In this document: positions 42,240 to 49,235 of the stretch, piece by piece
Layout of the letters: the number at the start of each line of letters is the position of its first letter
Position numbering within the stretch: position 1 is the stretch's first letter
Source: an uncultured Collinsella sp.
Lineage (GTDB): Bacteria; Actinomycetota; Coriobacteriia; Coriobacteriales; Coriobacteriaceae
Length of the DNA: 64,000 nt
Direction: 5' to 3'
Assembly: GCA_900556875.1 (NCBI GenBank)
Contig: USQQ01000003.1
Coordinates: forward strand, 1 to 64,000
Notes under the pieces: generated by a model
Told to the model about the DNA's origin: nothing
The model's input: only the letters and a program-made list of their open reading frames with translations
Database searches by the model: none
Translations under genes and position numbers: made by a program

Positions 42240-43292
42240 ATGACTGTCGAGAAGAAGGATATCGATTGGGGTAGCCTCGGCTTTGGCTACATGAAGACCG
42301 ATTACAGCTACGAGGCTCATTGGAAGGATGGCGAGTGGGACGAGGGCGGCCTGACCACCGACCACACCCTGCACGTCTCCGAGTGCGGTGGCATCTTCCA
42401 TTACTGCCAGGAGGTCTTTGAGGGCCTGAAGGCCTACACCGCCGAGGACGGCAGCATCGTCTGCTTCCGTCCCGACATGAATGCTGAGCGTATGTATAAC
42501 TCTGCCCAGCGCCTCGAGATGCCGCCGTTCCCCAAGGACAAGTTCGTCGAGGCCGTCAAGCAGGTCGTTTCTGCCAACGCCGCTTGGGTTCCGCCCTTCG
42601 GTTCCGGCGCGACCCTGTATGTGCGTCCGTTTATGATCGGCTCCGGTGACGTGATTGGCGTGGCTCCCGCTCCTGAGTACACGTTCCGCATTCTCGTGAC
42701 CCCGGTCGGTCCGTACTTTAAGGGCGGCCTTAAGCCCGTTAAGCTGCGCGTTTCCGAGTACGACCGCGCCGCACCGCACGGCACCGGCAACATCAAGGCC
42801 GGCCTCAACTACGCCATGTCCCTCAAGCCCACGATGGAGGCCCATCGCGAGGGTTATGCCGAGAACCTGTATCTCGATTCCGAGTCCCGCACCTATGTCG
42901 AGGAGACCGGTGGCGCGAACGTCCTGTTTGTGAAGGAGGACGGCACGCTCGTCGTTCCGCAGTCGCACACCGACTCCATCCTGCCCTCCATCACCCGTCG
43001 TTCGCTCGTTCAGGTCGCCAAGGATCTGGGTATCACCGTCGACGAGCGCCCCGTCGAGTGGGCCGAGGTTAAGGCCGGCACCTTTGTCGAGTGCGGCCTG
43101 TGTGGTACCGCTGCCGTCATCTCCCCGGTGGGCGAGATCGACAACAAGGTCTACGGCGCCGACGAGACCGTGACATTCCCGGCTGGCTACACCGAGATCG
43201 GCCCCGTGATGAAGAAACTCCGCGAGACCCTGACTGGTATCCAGTCCGGTGCTGTCGAGGATAAGCACAACTGGGTTTACACCGTCGCGTAA
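42240..43292 (+). CDS. ilvE: branched-chain amino acid aminotransferase
   Basis: A fold-type IV PLP enzyme that interconverts branched-chain amino acids and their 2-oxo acids, 350 residues. The long (actinobacterial/eukaryotic-like) BCAT form is indicated by 'GFGYMKTDYSYEAHWKDGEW', 'ALKAYT'-region 'FEGLKAYTAEDGSIVCFRPD', and 'ATLYVRPFMIGSGDVIGVAP'. The PLP lysine lies in GTGNIKAGLNYA (about residue 186) and is followed by 'YVEETGGANVLFV' and 'ECGLCGTAAVISPV'. The ATG at 42240 follows TAAGGAGCG. The 50 extra codons upstream of the ATG are leader sequence. No other ilv or leu genes are adjacent, and no T-box signature is visible in the leader. Confidence 0.96.
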   Translation: MTVEKKDIDWGSLGFGYMKTDYSYEAHWKDGEWDEGGLTTDHTLHVSECGGIFHYCQEVFEGLKAYTAEDGSIVCFRPDMNAERMYNSAQRLEMPPFPKDKFVEAVKQVVSANAAWVPPFGSGATLYVRPFMIGSGDVIGVAPAPEYTFRILVTPVGPYFKGGLKPVKLRVSEYDRAAPHGTGNIKAGLNYAMSLKPTMEAHREGYAENLYLDSESRTYVEETGGANVLFVKEDGTLVVPQSHTDSILPSITRRSLVQVAKDLGITVDERPVEWAEVKAGTFVECGLCGTAAVISPVGEIDNKVYGADETVTFPAGYTEIGPVMKKLRETLTGIQSGAVEDKHNWVYTVA

Positions 43293-43308
43293 GCTGTCTT
43301 AGCTGTCC

Positions 43309-43432
43309 GGCCCGAGGGCGGCCTTCCTTTCCGGCGCGTCCTCGGACATGAAAGAACCTCCGCTGCGCACTTCGTGCGGCGGAGGTTCTTTCGTCCTGCG
43401 GAGTGCGCCGGAAAGGAAGGTTGCCCTCGGGC
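43309..43432. repeat. 124-bp palindromic element after ilvE
   Basis: Outer arms at about 43309-43336 and 43405-43432 pair with few mismatches (GGCCCGAGGGCGGCCTTCCT... against its complement). The inner hairpin GAAAGAACCTCCGC...GCGGAGGTTCTTTC (about 43350-43392) is perfect at its stem. It begins 16 nt after the ilvE stop. The inner hairpin lacks a proper T-run, so this is a REP-like element that may also help terminate transcription. Confidence 0.8.
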
Positions 43433-43487
43433 CTGCGTTACCTCGGCGCTGCCGTTACGGGCAATATAGATCTGAATGAAAGATGGC

Positions 43488-43517
43488 GCGCGGCCTTTTA
43501 GGCCGCGCTTTTGTTTT
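43488..43517 (+). terminator. intrinsic terminator (ilvE side)
   Basis: GCGCGGCC-TTTTA-GGCCGCGC is a perfect stem-loop, followed by TTTTGTTTT. Confidence 0.85.
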
Positions 43518-43545
43518 GCGTCGCGCCATGTGGGGGTGGTGGCGA

Positions 43546-43748
43546 CGTGCATTTTTGCGAGTATTCTGCAATCGAAGGCTCCTGTATACCGTCGTTCGGG
43601 CAAAAATCCGTGCTTGTCGATGCTTTTCGCGAATAATAGGCGGTGTTATGGGCTGCTGGGTCTCTGGCTGCAGGGGTATTCGCTATCTAACGCCTCTGCT
43701 GCGGAGCCCAAAGCTCTTGGCTGTGCTGAATACTCCCAAAAATGCACG
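43546..43748. mobile_element. MITE-like element with 21-bp terminal inverted repeats
   Basis: The ends CGTGCATTTTTGCGAGTATT(C) at 43546-43566 and its reverse complement at 43728-43748 match at 20 of 21 positions. The 203-bp element holds no convincing gene and no transposase; short frames crossing it lack binding sites and domains. Size and ends fit a miniature inverted-repeat element. Target-site duplications are not obvious. Confidence 0.55.
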
Positions 43749-43778
43749 GCGCCTTGAGGGGGACCTTCGCGATAAGGG

Positions 43779-43817
43779 AAACCGCCCCGTCGAAGTATGC
43801 ATTCGACGGGGCGGTTT
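43779..43817. terminator. bidirectional terminator (lemA side)
   Basis: AAACCGCCCCGTCGAA pairs perfectly with TTCGACGGGGCGGTTT around GTATGCA. It lies 37 bp beyond the lemA stop codon, on the minus-strand downstream side. Confidence 0.8.
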
Positions 43818-43853
43818 ATGCATATATCCGATTAAGGATACGCTGCGGATCTG

Positions 43854-44405
43854 TTAGAACTTGACGGTCGGTGCCTGGCGGGCAGCTTCGGCGGCCTCGA
43901 AGCCCTGGCGCTCCTTAAACTGGAAGATGCCGGCAAAGATAACGGCCGGGAACGTCTGGATGGCGTTGTTGTAGCTAAGCACGCAGTCGTTGTAGCTCTG
44001 GCGCGCGTAGCTTACCTTGTTCTCGGTGTCTTCGAGCGTGGCTTGGAGCTGCGTAAAGTTGGTGTTCGCCTTAAGATCGGGGTAAGCCTCGGCCACGGCG
44101 AAGAGCTGGCGCAGGGCGCCGGTCAGCACGTTGTCGGCTTCCATCTTGGCTTCGGGCGTGGTAGCGCTCACGGCGGCGTTGCGCGCGTTGACCACGGCGG
44201 CAAGCGTGTCCTGCTCGTGTTTGGCATAGCCCTTGACGGTCTCGACTAGGTTAGGGATCAGGTCGTTGCGGCGCTGCAGCTGCGTGTCGATGTTCTGCCA
44301 GGCGTTATCAATGCGATTGCGCTTGGTGACCATGTTGTTGTAGATGCCGGCGATGGCGCAGACAATCACAACGACAACAACGATACCGATGATGACGGGA
44401 ATCAT
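43854..44405 (-). CDS. lemA: LemA family protein
   Basis: A membrane-anchored helical protein of unknown biochemical function, widespread in bacteria, 183 residues. Residues 4-24 form one N-terminal transmembrane segment. It is followed by the family signature 'NRIDNAWQNIDTQLQRRNDLIPNLVETVKGYA' (about residues 30-62) and the later 'YNDCVLSYNNAIQTFPAVIFAGIFQF' region. The outer part is predicted to be a helical bundle. LemA is often next to HtpX or a TPM-domain protein; neither is here, so it is a stand-alone gene. Its ATG is preceded by GGAGACACC. Confidence 0.93.
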   Translation of the reverse strand: MIPVIIGIVVVVVIVCAIAGIYNNMVTKRNRIDNAWQNIDTQLQRRNDLIPNLVETVKGYAKHEQDTLAAVVNARNAAVSATTPEAKMEADNVLTGALRQLFAVAEAYPDLKANTNFTQLQATLEDTENKVSYARQSYNDCVLSYNNAIQTFPAVIFAGIFQFKERQGFEAAEAARQAPTVKF

Positions 44406-44617
44406 GGTGTCTCCGTTTCGAATGGCCGCGGCGTCTTCCGCCGGCTGCCGTTGGTGTAACGCTACTAGTATACCCGCAACCCTTGGCGATACCGAACTTT
44501 CCGGTAAGCGTTATGTTTCCACCAAGGTGAGGCCGTTCGCCAGGGAGTGGGCGATACAGGTGTAAGATATGCGACAGATTAGTGAACGCTGTCTTTTCCT
44601 TGAGGAGGGCGATACGT

Positions 44618-45202
44618 ATGGACCTTCGCATCAAGAAAACCTATCGGGCCCTGTTCGAGGCCTTTACTGAGCTGCTCGAAGAGCATCGGTTTGAGGACGT
44701 GACGGTTGCCATGCTGTGCGACCGCGCTATGATTCGTCGGACGACGTTCTACAAGCACTTCCGCGACAAAAACGATTACTTTGCCTTCTATATCGATGAA
44801 CTCATGTCGGGTCTGCCGCAAAAGCGGGCCGATGCGGATGGCGCGGAGGGCGCCGAGGACGTGCGCGCGCTTCGCCACGAAGTGTTCGCCGATGCCATGG
44901 ATCTGATTCTGGCGCATGAGCAGCTCATGGATAACATTTTGGCGAGCAGTATGTCGGGCATGCTGACCAGCATGATTTGCGACCGCATCGCGCGCTCCAT
45001 ACGCGGGCGCGTGATGAGCGCGCTTGACGAGGATGCGCTTGCGCCCGTATCGCTCGAGACAACGTCTGAGTTTGTCGCCGGCGGCATTATTCGGCTCTTT
45101 ACCATGTGGTGGGAATCGGGCCACGTGCTGGAGCGCCGATCCGAAATCGCCGACGTGGTCGATGCGCTGTTCGAGCGGACCATGACGCCGGTGAGTCACT
45201 AA
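44618..45202 (+). CDS. TetR-family transcriptional regulator
   Basis: A DNA-binding regulator of 194 residues. The N-terminal TetR helix-turn-helix is in 'KTYRALFEAFTELLEEHRFEDVTVAMLCDRAMIRRTTFYKHF' (about residues 6-47). This resembles the DhaS/TetR-C_7-type group, where the ligand domain is short and helical. The ATG at 44618 follows GAGGAGGG; the 12 residues upstream are unsupported. A tRNA-Ser gene lies immediately downstream on the opposite strand. The regulated gene is unknown; lemA is encoded divergently 212 bp away. Confidence 0.89.
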   Translation: MDLRIKKTYRALFEAFTELLEEHRFEDVTVAMLCDRAMIRRTTFYKHFRDKNDYFAFYIDELMSGLPQKRADADGAEGAEDVRALRHEVFADAMDLILAHEQLMDNILASSMSGMLTSMICDRIARSIRGRVMSALDEDALAPVSLETTSEFVAGGIIRLFTMWWESGHVLERRSEIADVVDALFERTMTPVSH

Positions 45203-45205
45203 GAG

Positions 45206-45295
45206 TGGCGGAGAGAGGGGGATTCGAACCCCCGGAACGCTCTCGCGCTCAACGGTTTTCAAGACCGCCGCATTCAACCGCTCTGCCATCTCTCC
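45206..45295 (-). tRNA. tRNA-Ser (anticodon UGA)
   Basis: Read on the minus strand, the acceptor stem GGAGAGA pairs with TCTCTCC, followed by discriminator G and an encoded CCA. The anticodon loop CTTGAAA gives UGA. A long variable arm (about 18 nt) and the TTCGAATCC T-loop confirm a class II serine tRNA of 90 nt. It lies between the TetR and TadA-fusion genes. Confidence 0.96.
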
Positions 45296-45346
45296 GTGAG
45301 TCGTAATGATAGCATCGTTTTGAATTTGCAACAGGGAAGGCGAACG

Positions 45347-47128
45347 ATGACGAGCACCGAAATCGACGAGAAGTTCATGCGCGAGGCGTTGGCGGAGGCG
45401 CGCGCCGCCGCGGCGGTGGGCGAGGTGCCCATTGGCGCTGTGGTGGTGCGCGCGGGTGAGATTGTCGCGCGGGCGCATAATCGTCGTGAGCTCGATCAGG
45501 ACCCTTCGGCGCATGCAGAGTTCGCGGCCCTGTGCGCTGCCGCTCGGTCGCTCGGTCGCTGGCGCCTTTCCGACTGTACGGTCTACGTGACGCTCGAGCC
45601 CTGCTGCATGTGTGCGGGGCTTATGGTTAACGCGCGCGTAGGACGCTGCGTGTATGGCGCGGCTGATGCCAAGGCGGGCGCTCTGGGTTCGCTGTATGAC
45701 CTGAATGCCGATTCGCGCCTGAATCATCGGTTTAACGTGACCGCCGGCGTGCTGGCAGACGAGTGTCGTGAGGTGTTGAGCAGCTATTTTAGTAGGCTGC
45801 GTGGCACCGATGGTGCTGGCTGCGGTTGTGGGGCCGATCTTGAAGCACACGCCGCTCACGCCGCAGCACTTGCAGGTGCCGGTGAGGATACTGACACGGC
45901 GGTTGACTTTGGTCCTGCGTGCCGCCGGCCCCGCCGTGTGCTGCTGGCGATCGACTCCTTTAAGGGTAGCGTGTCGAGTGCGCGGGCAGAGGAGGCCGTT
46001 GCCGAAGGCGTGCGCCGCGTTTGGCCCGATGCCGAGGTGTGCACATTGCTGCTGGCAGATGGTGGCGAGGGGACGCTCGATGCCGTTGCCGCGTGCGGTG
46101 GTGAACTTGCGACCTGCGAGGTTGCGGGCCCCTTGGGCGATCGTGTGCCCGCACGGTTACTGGTTGACGGCGGGCGCGAGTCGGCTGTTATTGAGATGGC
46201 CGAGGCGGCGGGTATTGGGTATTCGCCCTGTACGGAGTCGGCGGCGTTGGCGGCTTCGACCTATGGCGTGGGCGAGCTCATGCTTCGCGCAGTCCGTGCT
46301 GGGGCAAAGACTATCTATATTGGTCTGGGCGGCAGTGCCACCAACGACGGTGGCGCCGGCATGCTGCAGGCGCTGGGCGCGCGTGTGGTCGATGATCGGG
46401 GCTGCGATATCGCCCCCGGTCTTGCAGGCCTTGAGCAGGTGGCGAGCGTTGATTTGGCGCCAGCGCTTCAGGCTTTGGATGACGCTCGTATCGTTGTGCT
46501 TTCGGATGTCGAGAATCCGCTCGTGGGGCGTCGGGGCGCATTGGCGGTGTTTGGTGGGCAGAAAGGCTTGCCGACGGGTGACGCCGAGGCGCTGAGCAGG
46601 TGCGACAGTTGGATGGTCGGCTACGGTCGTCTGCTCGATACGGCAATTGTCGAGGCTCGGGCCCAGGGGCTGCTGCGCGTGCCCGAGGGTGCACGGACGT
46701 TCGGCTCGGTGCTCGGCGTGCCCGGTGCCGGTGCCGCCGGCGGCCTGGGCGCCGCGCTGCTGGCGCTCGGTGCCGAGTTGCGTTCGGGCGTGGAGACAGT
46801 GCTCGATCTCGTGGGGTTTGACGAGCGTGTACGCGATGTCGACCTGGTCATAACGGGCGAGGGCAATATGGACGAGCAATCCGCCGCCGGCAAGGCGCCG
46901 GTGGGCGTGGCCCGCCGTGCCAAGCGATATGGCAAGCCGGTTGTTGCCGTCGTGGGCGGTCGTGCCGACAACCTGGATGCGGTGTACGAGCAGGGCATCG
47001 ACCTTGTCCTGCCGATCTGTCGCAAGCCCGTGGACCTGGAGCGGGCACTCGATCCGCAAGAAGCCACAGCCAACCTTATCTGCGCCGGCGAGTCAGCCGC
47101 ACAAGCCTATGACCTCGCTCGCCTCTAA
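45347..47128 (+). CDS. fused tRNA adenosine deaminase (TadA) and glycerate kinase
   Basis: A single 593-residue frame joins two unrelated enzymes. Residues 1-152 are TadA-like: HAE at 56-58 and PCCMC at 85-89 give the zinc ligands His56, Cys86 and Cys89 and the catalytic Glu58, so A34-to-inosine editing of tRNA-Arg is expected. Residues 153-195 are an Ala/Gly/Asp-rich linker. Residues 196-593 match the GarK/GlxK glycerate kinase family: 'LLAIDSFKGSVSSARAEEAV', 'LLADGGEGTLDAV', 'YIGLGGSATNDGGAGMLQAL', 'VPGAGAAGGLGAALLALGAE' and 'ITGEGNMDEQSAAGKAPVGV'. The ATG at 45347 follows GGGAAGG. I know of no functional link between the two activities; both halves look intact. Confidence 0.9.
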   Translation: MTSTEIDEKFMREALAEARAAAAVGEVPIGAVVVRAGEIVARAHNRRELDQDPSAHAEFAALCAAARSLGRWRLSDCTVYVTLEPCCMCAGLMVNARVGRCVYGAADAKAGALGSLYDLNADSRLNHRFNVTAGVLADECREVLSSYFSRLRGTDGAGCGCGADLEAHAAHAAALAGAGEDTDTAVDFGPACRRPRRVLLAIDSFKGSVSSARAEEAVAEGVRRVWPDAEVCTLLLADGGEGTLDAVAACGGELATCEVAGPLGDRVPARLLVDGGRESAVIEMAEAAGIGYSPCTESAALAASTYGVGELMLRAVRAGAKTIYIGLGGSATNDGGAGMLQALGARVVDDRGCDIAPGLAGLEQVASVDLAPALQALDDARIVVLSDVENPLVGRRGALAVFGGQKGLPTGDAEALSRCDSWMVGYGRLLDTAIVEARAQGLLRVPEGARTFGSVLGVPGAGAAGGLGAALLALGAELRSGVETVLDLVGFDERVRDVDLVITGEGNMDEQSAAGKAPVGVARRAKRYGKPVVAVVGGRADNLDAVYEQGIDLVLPICRKPVDLERALDPQEATANLICAGESAAQAYDLARL

Positions 47129-47143
47129 GGCCTATCTCCCTAT

Positions 47144-47212
47144 AAGTTGCGGTGGAATACGGAGTGTTTTTGCCTTTAAGGGGCCAATTCAGTCCGTATT
47201 CCACCGCAACTT
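47144..47212. repeat. 69-bp palindrome after the TadA fusion gene
   Basis: 20-bp perfect arms, AAGTTGCGGTGGAATACGGA at 47144-47163 and its complement at 47193-47212, surround a 29-bp loop. It starts 15 nt after the stop codon, has no T-run, and may double as a terminator. Confidence 0.8.
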
Positions 47213-47263
47213 TGAGAATGGCCATTCGAGGTTGGCTGCCTTGGGTCTTGGGTCGGACCGTTT

Positions 47264-47423
47264 GCCACGAAATGCGACCATCTACTACGTTAAGCCGGCC
47301 ACCCTCGACCATCCCGGAATTTGCAAAAACAAAACCGCAGGTAGAAAGCTTGCCGATTTTCGAAAAAGTCGGCTATGGTCGACCCCTGCGACCTAAACGT
47401 AGTAGATGGGCCCTTTTCGTGGC
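47264..47423. repeat. 160-bp inverted-repeat element
   Basis: Ends at 47264-47291 and 47395-47423 (GCCACGAAA...CCATCTACTACGTT and its complement) match at about 25 of 29 positions. An inner TGCCGATTTTCGAAAAAGTCGGC hairpin-like segment and a CTCGACCAT/ATGGTCGA pair lie between. No gene is visible within it. Confidence 0.7.
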
Positions 47424-47441
47424 ACAGCACCAGATCAGTCT

Positions 47442-47525
47442 ATTTAGGACGGGGCCTCCTTGACTACTTTCGCCACCCTGATGCCCCACCAGTCAAAAAG
47501 TAGTCAAAAAAGCCCCGTCCCAAAT
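47442..47525. repeat. 84-bp inverted-repeat element
   Basis: Arms ATTTAGGACGGGGC...TTGACTACTTT (47442-47470) and their complement (47497-47525) match at about 25 of 29 positions. The element ends about 50 bp before the SRP RNA gene. Confidence 0.75.
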
Positions 47526-47576
47526 TAGCTGTCTTGCCCCATCGGGCGGGAGCGGGTAAGATATACCGAGCGCCTA

Positions 47577-47682
47577 GCGCGTTCGATGGGTTCGGATGAC
47601 GACATGTTCCGAATCTGGTCAGGTCCGGAAGGAAGCAGCCATAAGGAGCCTCTGTCGGGCATCCGAATCCATCGAGCGCACG
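47577..47682 (+). ncRNA. ffs: small signal recognition particle RNA (4.5S type)
   Basis: The universally conserved Ffh-binding region is present as CTGGTCAGGTCCGGAAGG followed by AAGCAGCC. The long single hairpin closes with GCGCGTTCGATGGGTTCGGATG at the 5' side (47577 on) and its complement ending near 47681. Length is about 106 nt, as for the short bacterial SRP RNA that lacks an Alu domain. A TAAGATATACC segment just upstream may hold the -10 box, and a T-rich stretch follows. Ends are approximate. Confidence 0.93.
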
Positions 47683-47693
47683 GGCTTTCTTTT

Positions 47694-47854
47694 TGCGCGG
47701 TTTTACCAAACCGCGCAATGCTCGACGCTGCGCGCCACCCAGGGCGAACAATTTGTCATTCAAAAGGCAAGGCATGACCAGAAGGTCTATGCCTTGCCTT
47801 TTTCATGCCAACTTGTTCGCCCTGGATGTCGCTCGCTGGCTGCGCCAAGACATC
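47694..47854 (+). repeat. structured multi-hairpin element, copy B
   Basis: Stem 1 is TGCGCGG-TTTTACCAAA-CCGCGCA (47694-47717), followed by TGCTCGACGCTGCGCG. The outer stem CAGGGCGAACA pairs with TGTTCGCCCTG. The inner stem AGGCAAGGCA / TGCCTTGCCT encloses TGACCAGAAGGTCTA, and the element ends TCGCTCGCTGG...GACATC. The loops equal those of copy A at 30333; the stems differ but remain paired. It begins 12 nt after the SRP RNA. Confidence 0.8.
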
Positions 47855-47905
47855 AATGGCTACGTGGTTCAAGAGATGGTGGCATTACCATTTGTTTTTA
47901 CAAGT

Positions 47906-47954
47906 AAAGAGGCCCGTTTCCCTGGTTTTGGTCGGGGAAACAGGCCTCTTTTTG
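47906..47954. terminator. bidirectional intrinsic terminator
   Basis: AAAGAGGCCCGTTTCCC pairs with GGGGAAACAGGCCTCTTT (one mismatch), with TTTTT following. It serves the minus-strand surface-protein gene and possibly the SRP RNA side. Confidence 0.9.
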
Positions 47955-47996
47955 TCTCTGGGCTTGTGGATTGGCGAAGACAATAACCGCTGGCGG

Positions 47997-49025
47997 CTAT
48001 TTTGAGTTCCTGATGCGGCGTGTGGCTGTGGCGGTTATTCCGAGGCCTGCGGTGGCGATTCCTGCGAGTGCGATTGCGCTCGGTGTTGTGTCGCCCGTGT
48101 TCGCGAGCTTGTCGGCGGTCGTATCTGCTTGTTTGCCGCTGCTCGAGTTCGCCTGCTTGGTGGAGTTTGGCGAGGTGTCTTTACCGGTTGCGGACGAGCC
48201 GGTGGGCTGCGTCGTCTCGGTCGGTTGCGTCGAGTTGGAGGGAGACGTCGTCTCGGTCGGTTGCGTTATCTCGGGCGAGGTGGCCTTGTCTGCCGCGGCC
48301 TTTGCCTCTTCGTATGCCTTGCAGGCGTCGTCATAGGCCGTTTGCGCTTTTTTCAAATTGTCGAGGAGCGCATCTCGCTTGGCTGTCTCTTCGTCGATAT
48401 CGGTTTGACATTTTTCCGCATTGGCTTCGAACTTCGCGACGACACTTTCCTGGCTTTCGAGCCGGCGTTGGCAGCGGTGAAGATCATCTTCACAAGATTT
48501 TTCTCGCCTTTCTGCCGACATGATCTCACTTTGCAACTGCTTAATAGTTTCGTTAGAAGCTCCGTCGTCGATTGCCTTATTTAATTCTGCCTGAAGGCCG
48601 CTTGTCCGGTCGTGGGCCTCATCGTATTTGGCTTGGGCTGCATCGACGTTCGCTTGTAGGTAAAGAAGAGGTCCCCTTGAGTCGTCGGCTTCCTTCAGCA
48701 TCCTGTCGCGGAGCGATTGCAAATCGGTAATCACATGCTCGATAGTCTCTAATATCTCAGGACCTGCGGCGTCTTTTGCGGCCTCGAGGTTTTTGAGCGC
48801 TTCCTGCATGGCTGCATACGCTTTTTCCTTTGCGGCGGCCGCGTCTTCTGTCTGCGGGGCGCCCGAATTGCCGTTGGCGGCGCTCGTCTGCGAAACGGCC
48901 GCACCGGTGGGGGAACTGGTTTCTGCCGCGATCGCCGTTGCGGGGGCGATTCCCGCGACAAGCGCCGCGGGAAGGGCGATGCCCACAGTTGCTCGTCTTG
49001 CTCTTCTCGCGAGAATGTCGTTCAT
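47997..49025 (-). CDS. secreted coiled-coil surface protein with LPXTG-like anchor
   Basis: A predicted cell-wall protein of 342 residues. Residues 1-35 are a signal peptide (hydrophobic run VGIALPAALVAGIAPATAIA, cleavage near AAE). Residues 60-245 are almost wholly charged and helical with heptad-like spacing (for example AAKEKAYAAMQEALKNLEAA), suggesting a long coiled coil. A Thr/Ser/Pro-rich spacer with repeated QPTETT follows. The C-terminus is LANTGD, a hydrophobic segment, and a basic tail RRIRNSK. This is an LPXTG-type sorting signal with Ala in place of Pro. Function is unknown; an adhesin or spacer role is guesswork. No sortase gene is in the window. Confidence 0.82.
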   Translation of the reverse strand: MNDILARRARRATVGIALPAALVAGIAPATAIAAETSSPTGAAVSQTSAANGNSGAPQTEDAAAAKEKAYAAMQEALKNLEAAKDAAGPEILETIEHVITDLQSLRDRMLKEADDSRGPLLYLQANVDAAQAKYDEAHDRTSGLQAELNKAIDDGASNETIKQLQSEIMSAERREKSCEDDLHRCQRRLESQESVVAKFEANAEKCQTDIDEETAKRDALLDNLKKAQTAYDDACKAYEEAKAAADKATSPEITQPTETTSPSNSTQPTETTQPTGSSATGKDTSPNSTKQANSSSGKQADTTADKLANTGDTTPSAIALAGIATAGLGITATATRRIRNSK

Positions 49026-49235
49026 CTCGGCACCTCATTTCAAGGGTCGGCGACTAACTTGGTAGCACTAATGTAAATATACCATGCTAGTTGACCCGAC
49101 ACTGGCTGGGTGTGCGCGTATACCCCTCTGAAAACTGAATCCCGTTAGAAATGACGAGTTGTTTACGCTTCTTTTGGGGCGGCGGTACTATCATGGTTCG
49201 AATTGAATGTGGATGATGATAGGGAGCGCCTTTTT

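Noticed and set aside
43476..43857. Two overlapping plus-strand frames of 93 and 124 residues between ilvE and lemA
   Set aside because: They cross a terminator, the MITE-like element and another terminator, and have no binding site or domain.
47586..48005. Short frames over the SRP RNA and folded element copy B
   Set aside because: They read through a structural RNA and hairpins; repeated segments explain the open frames.
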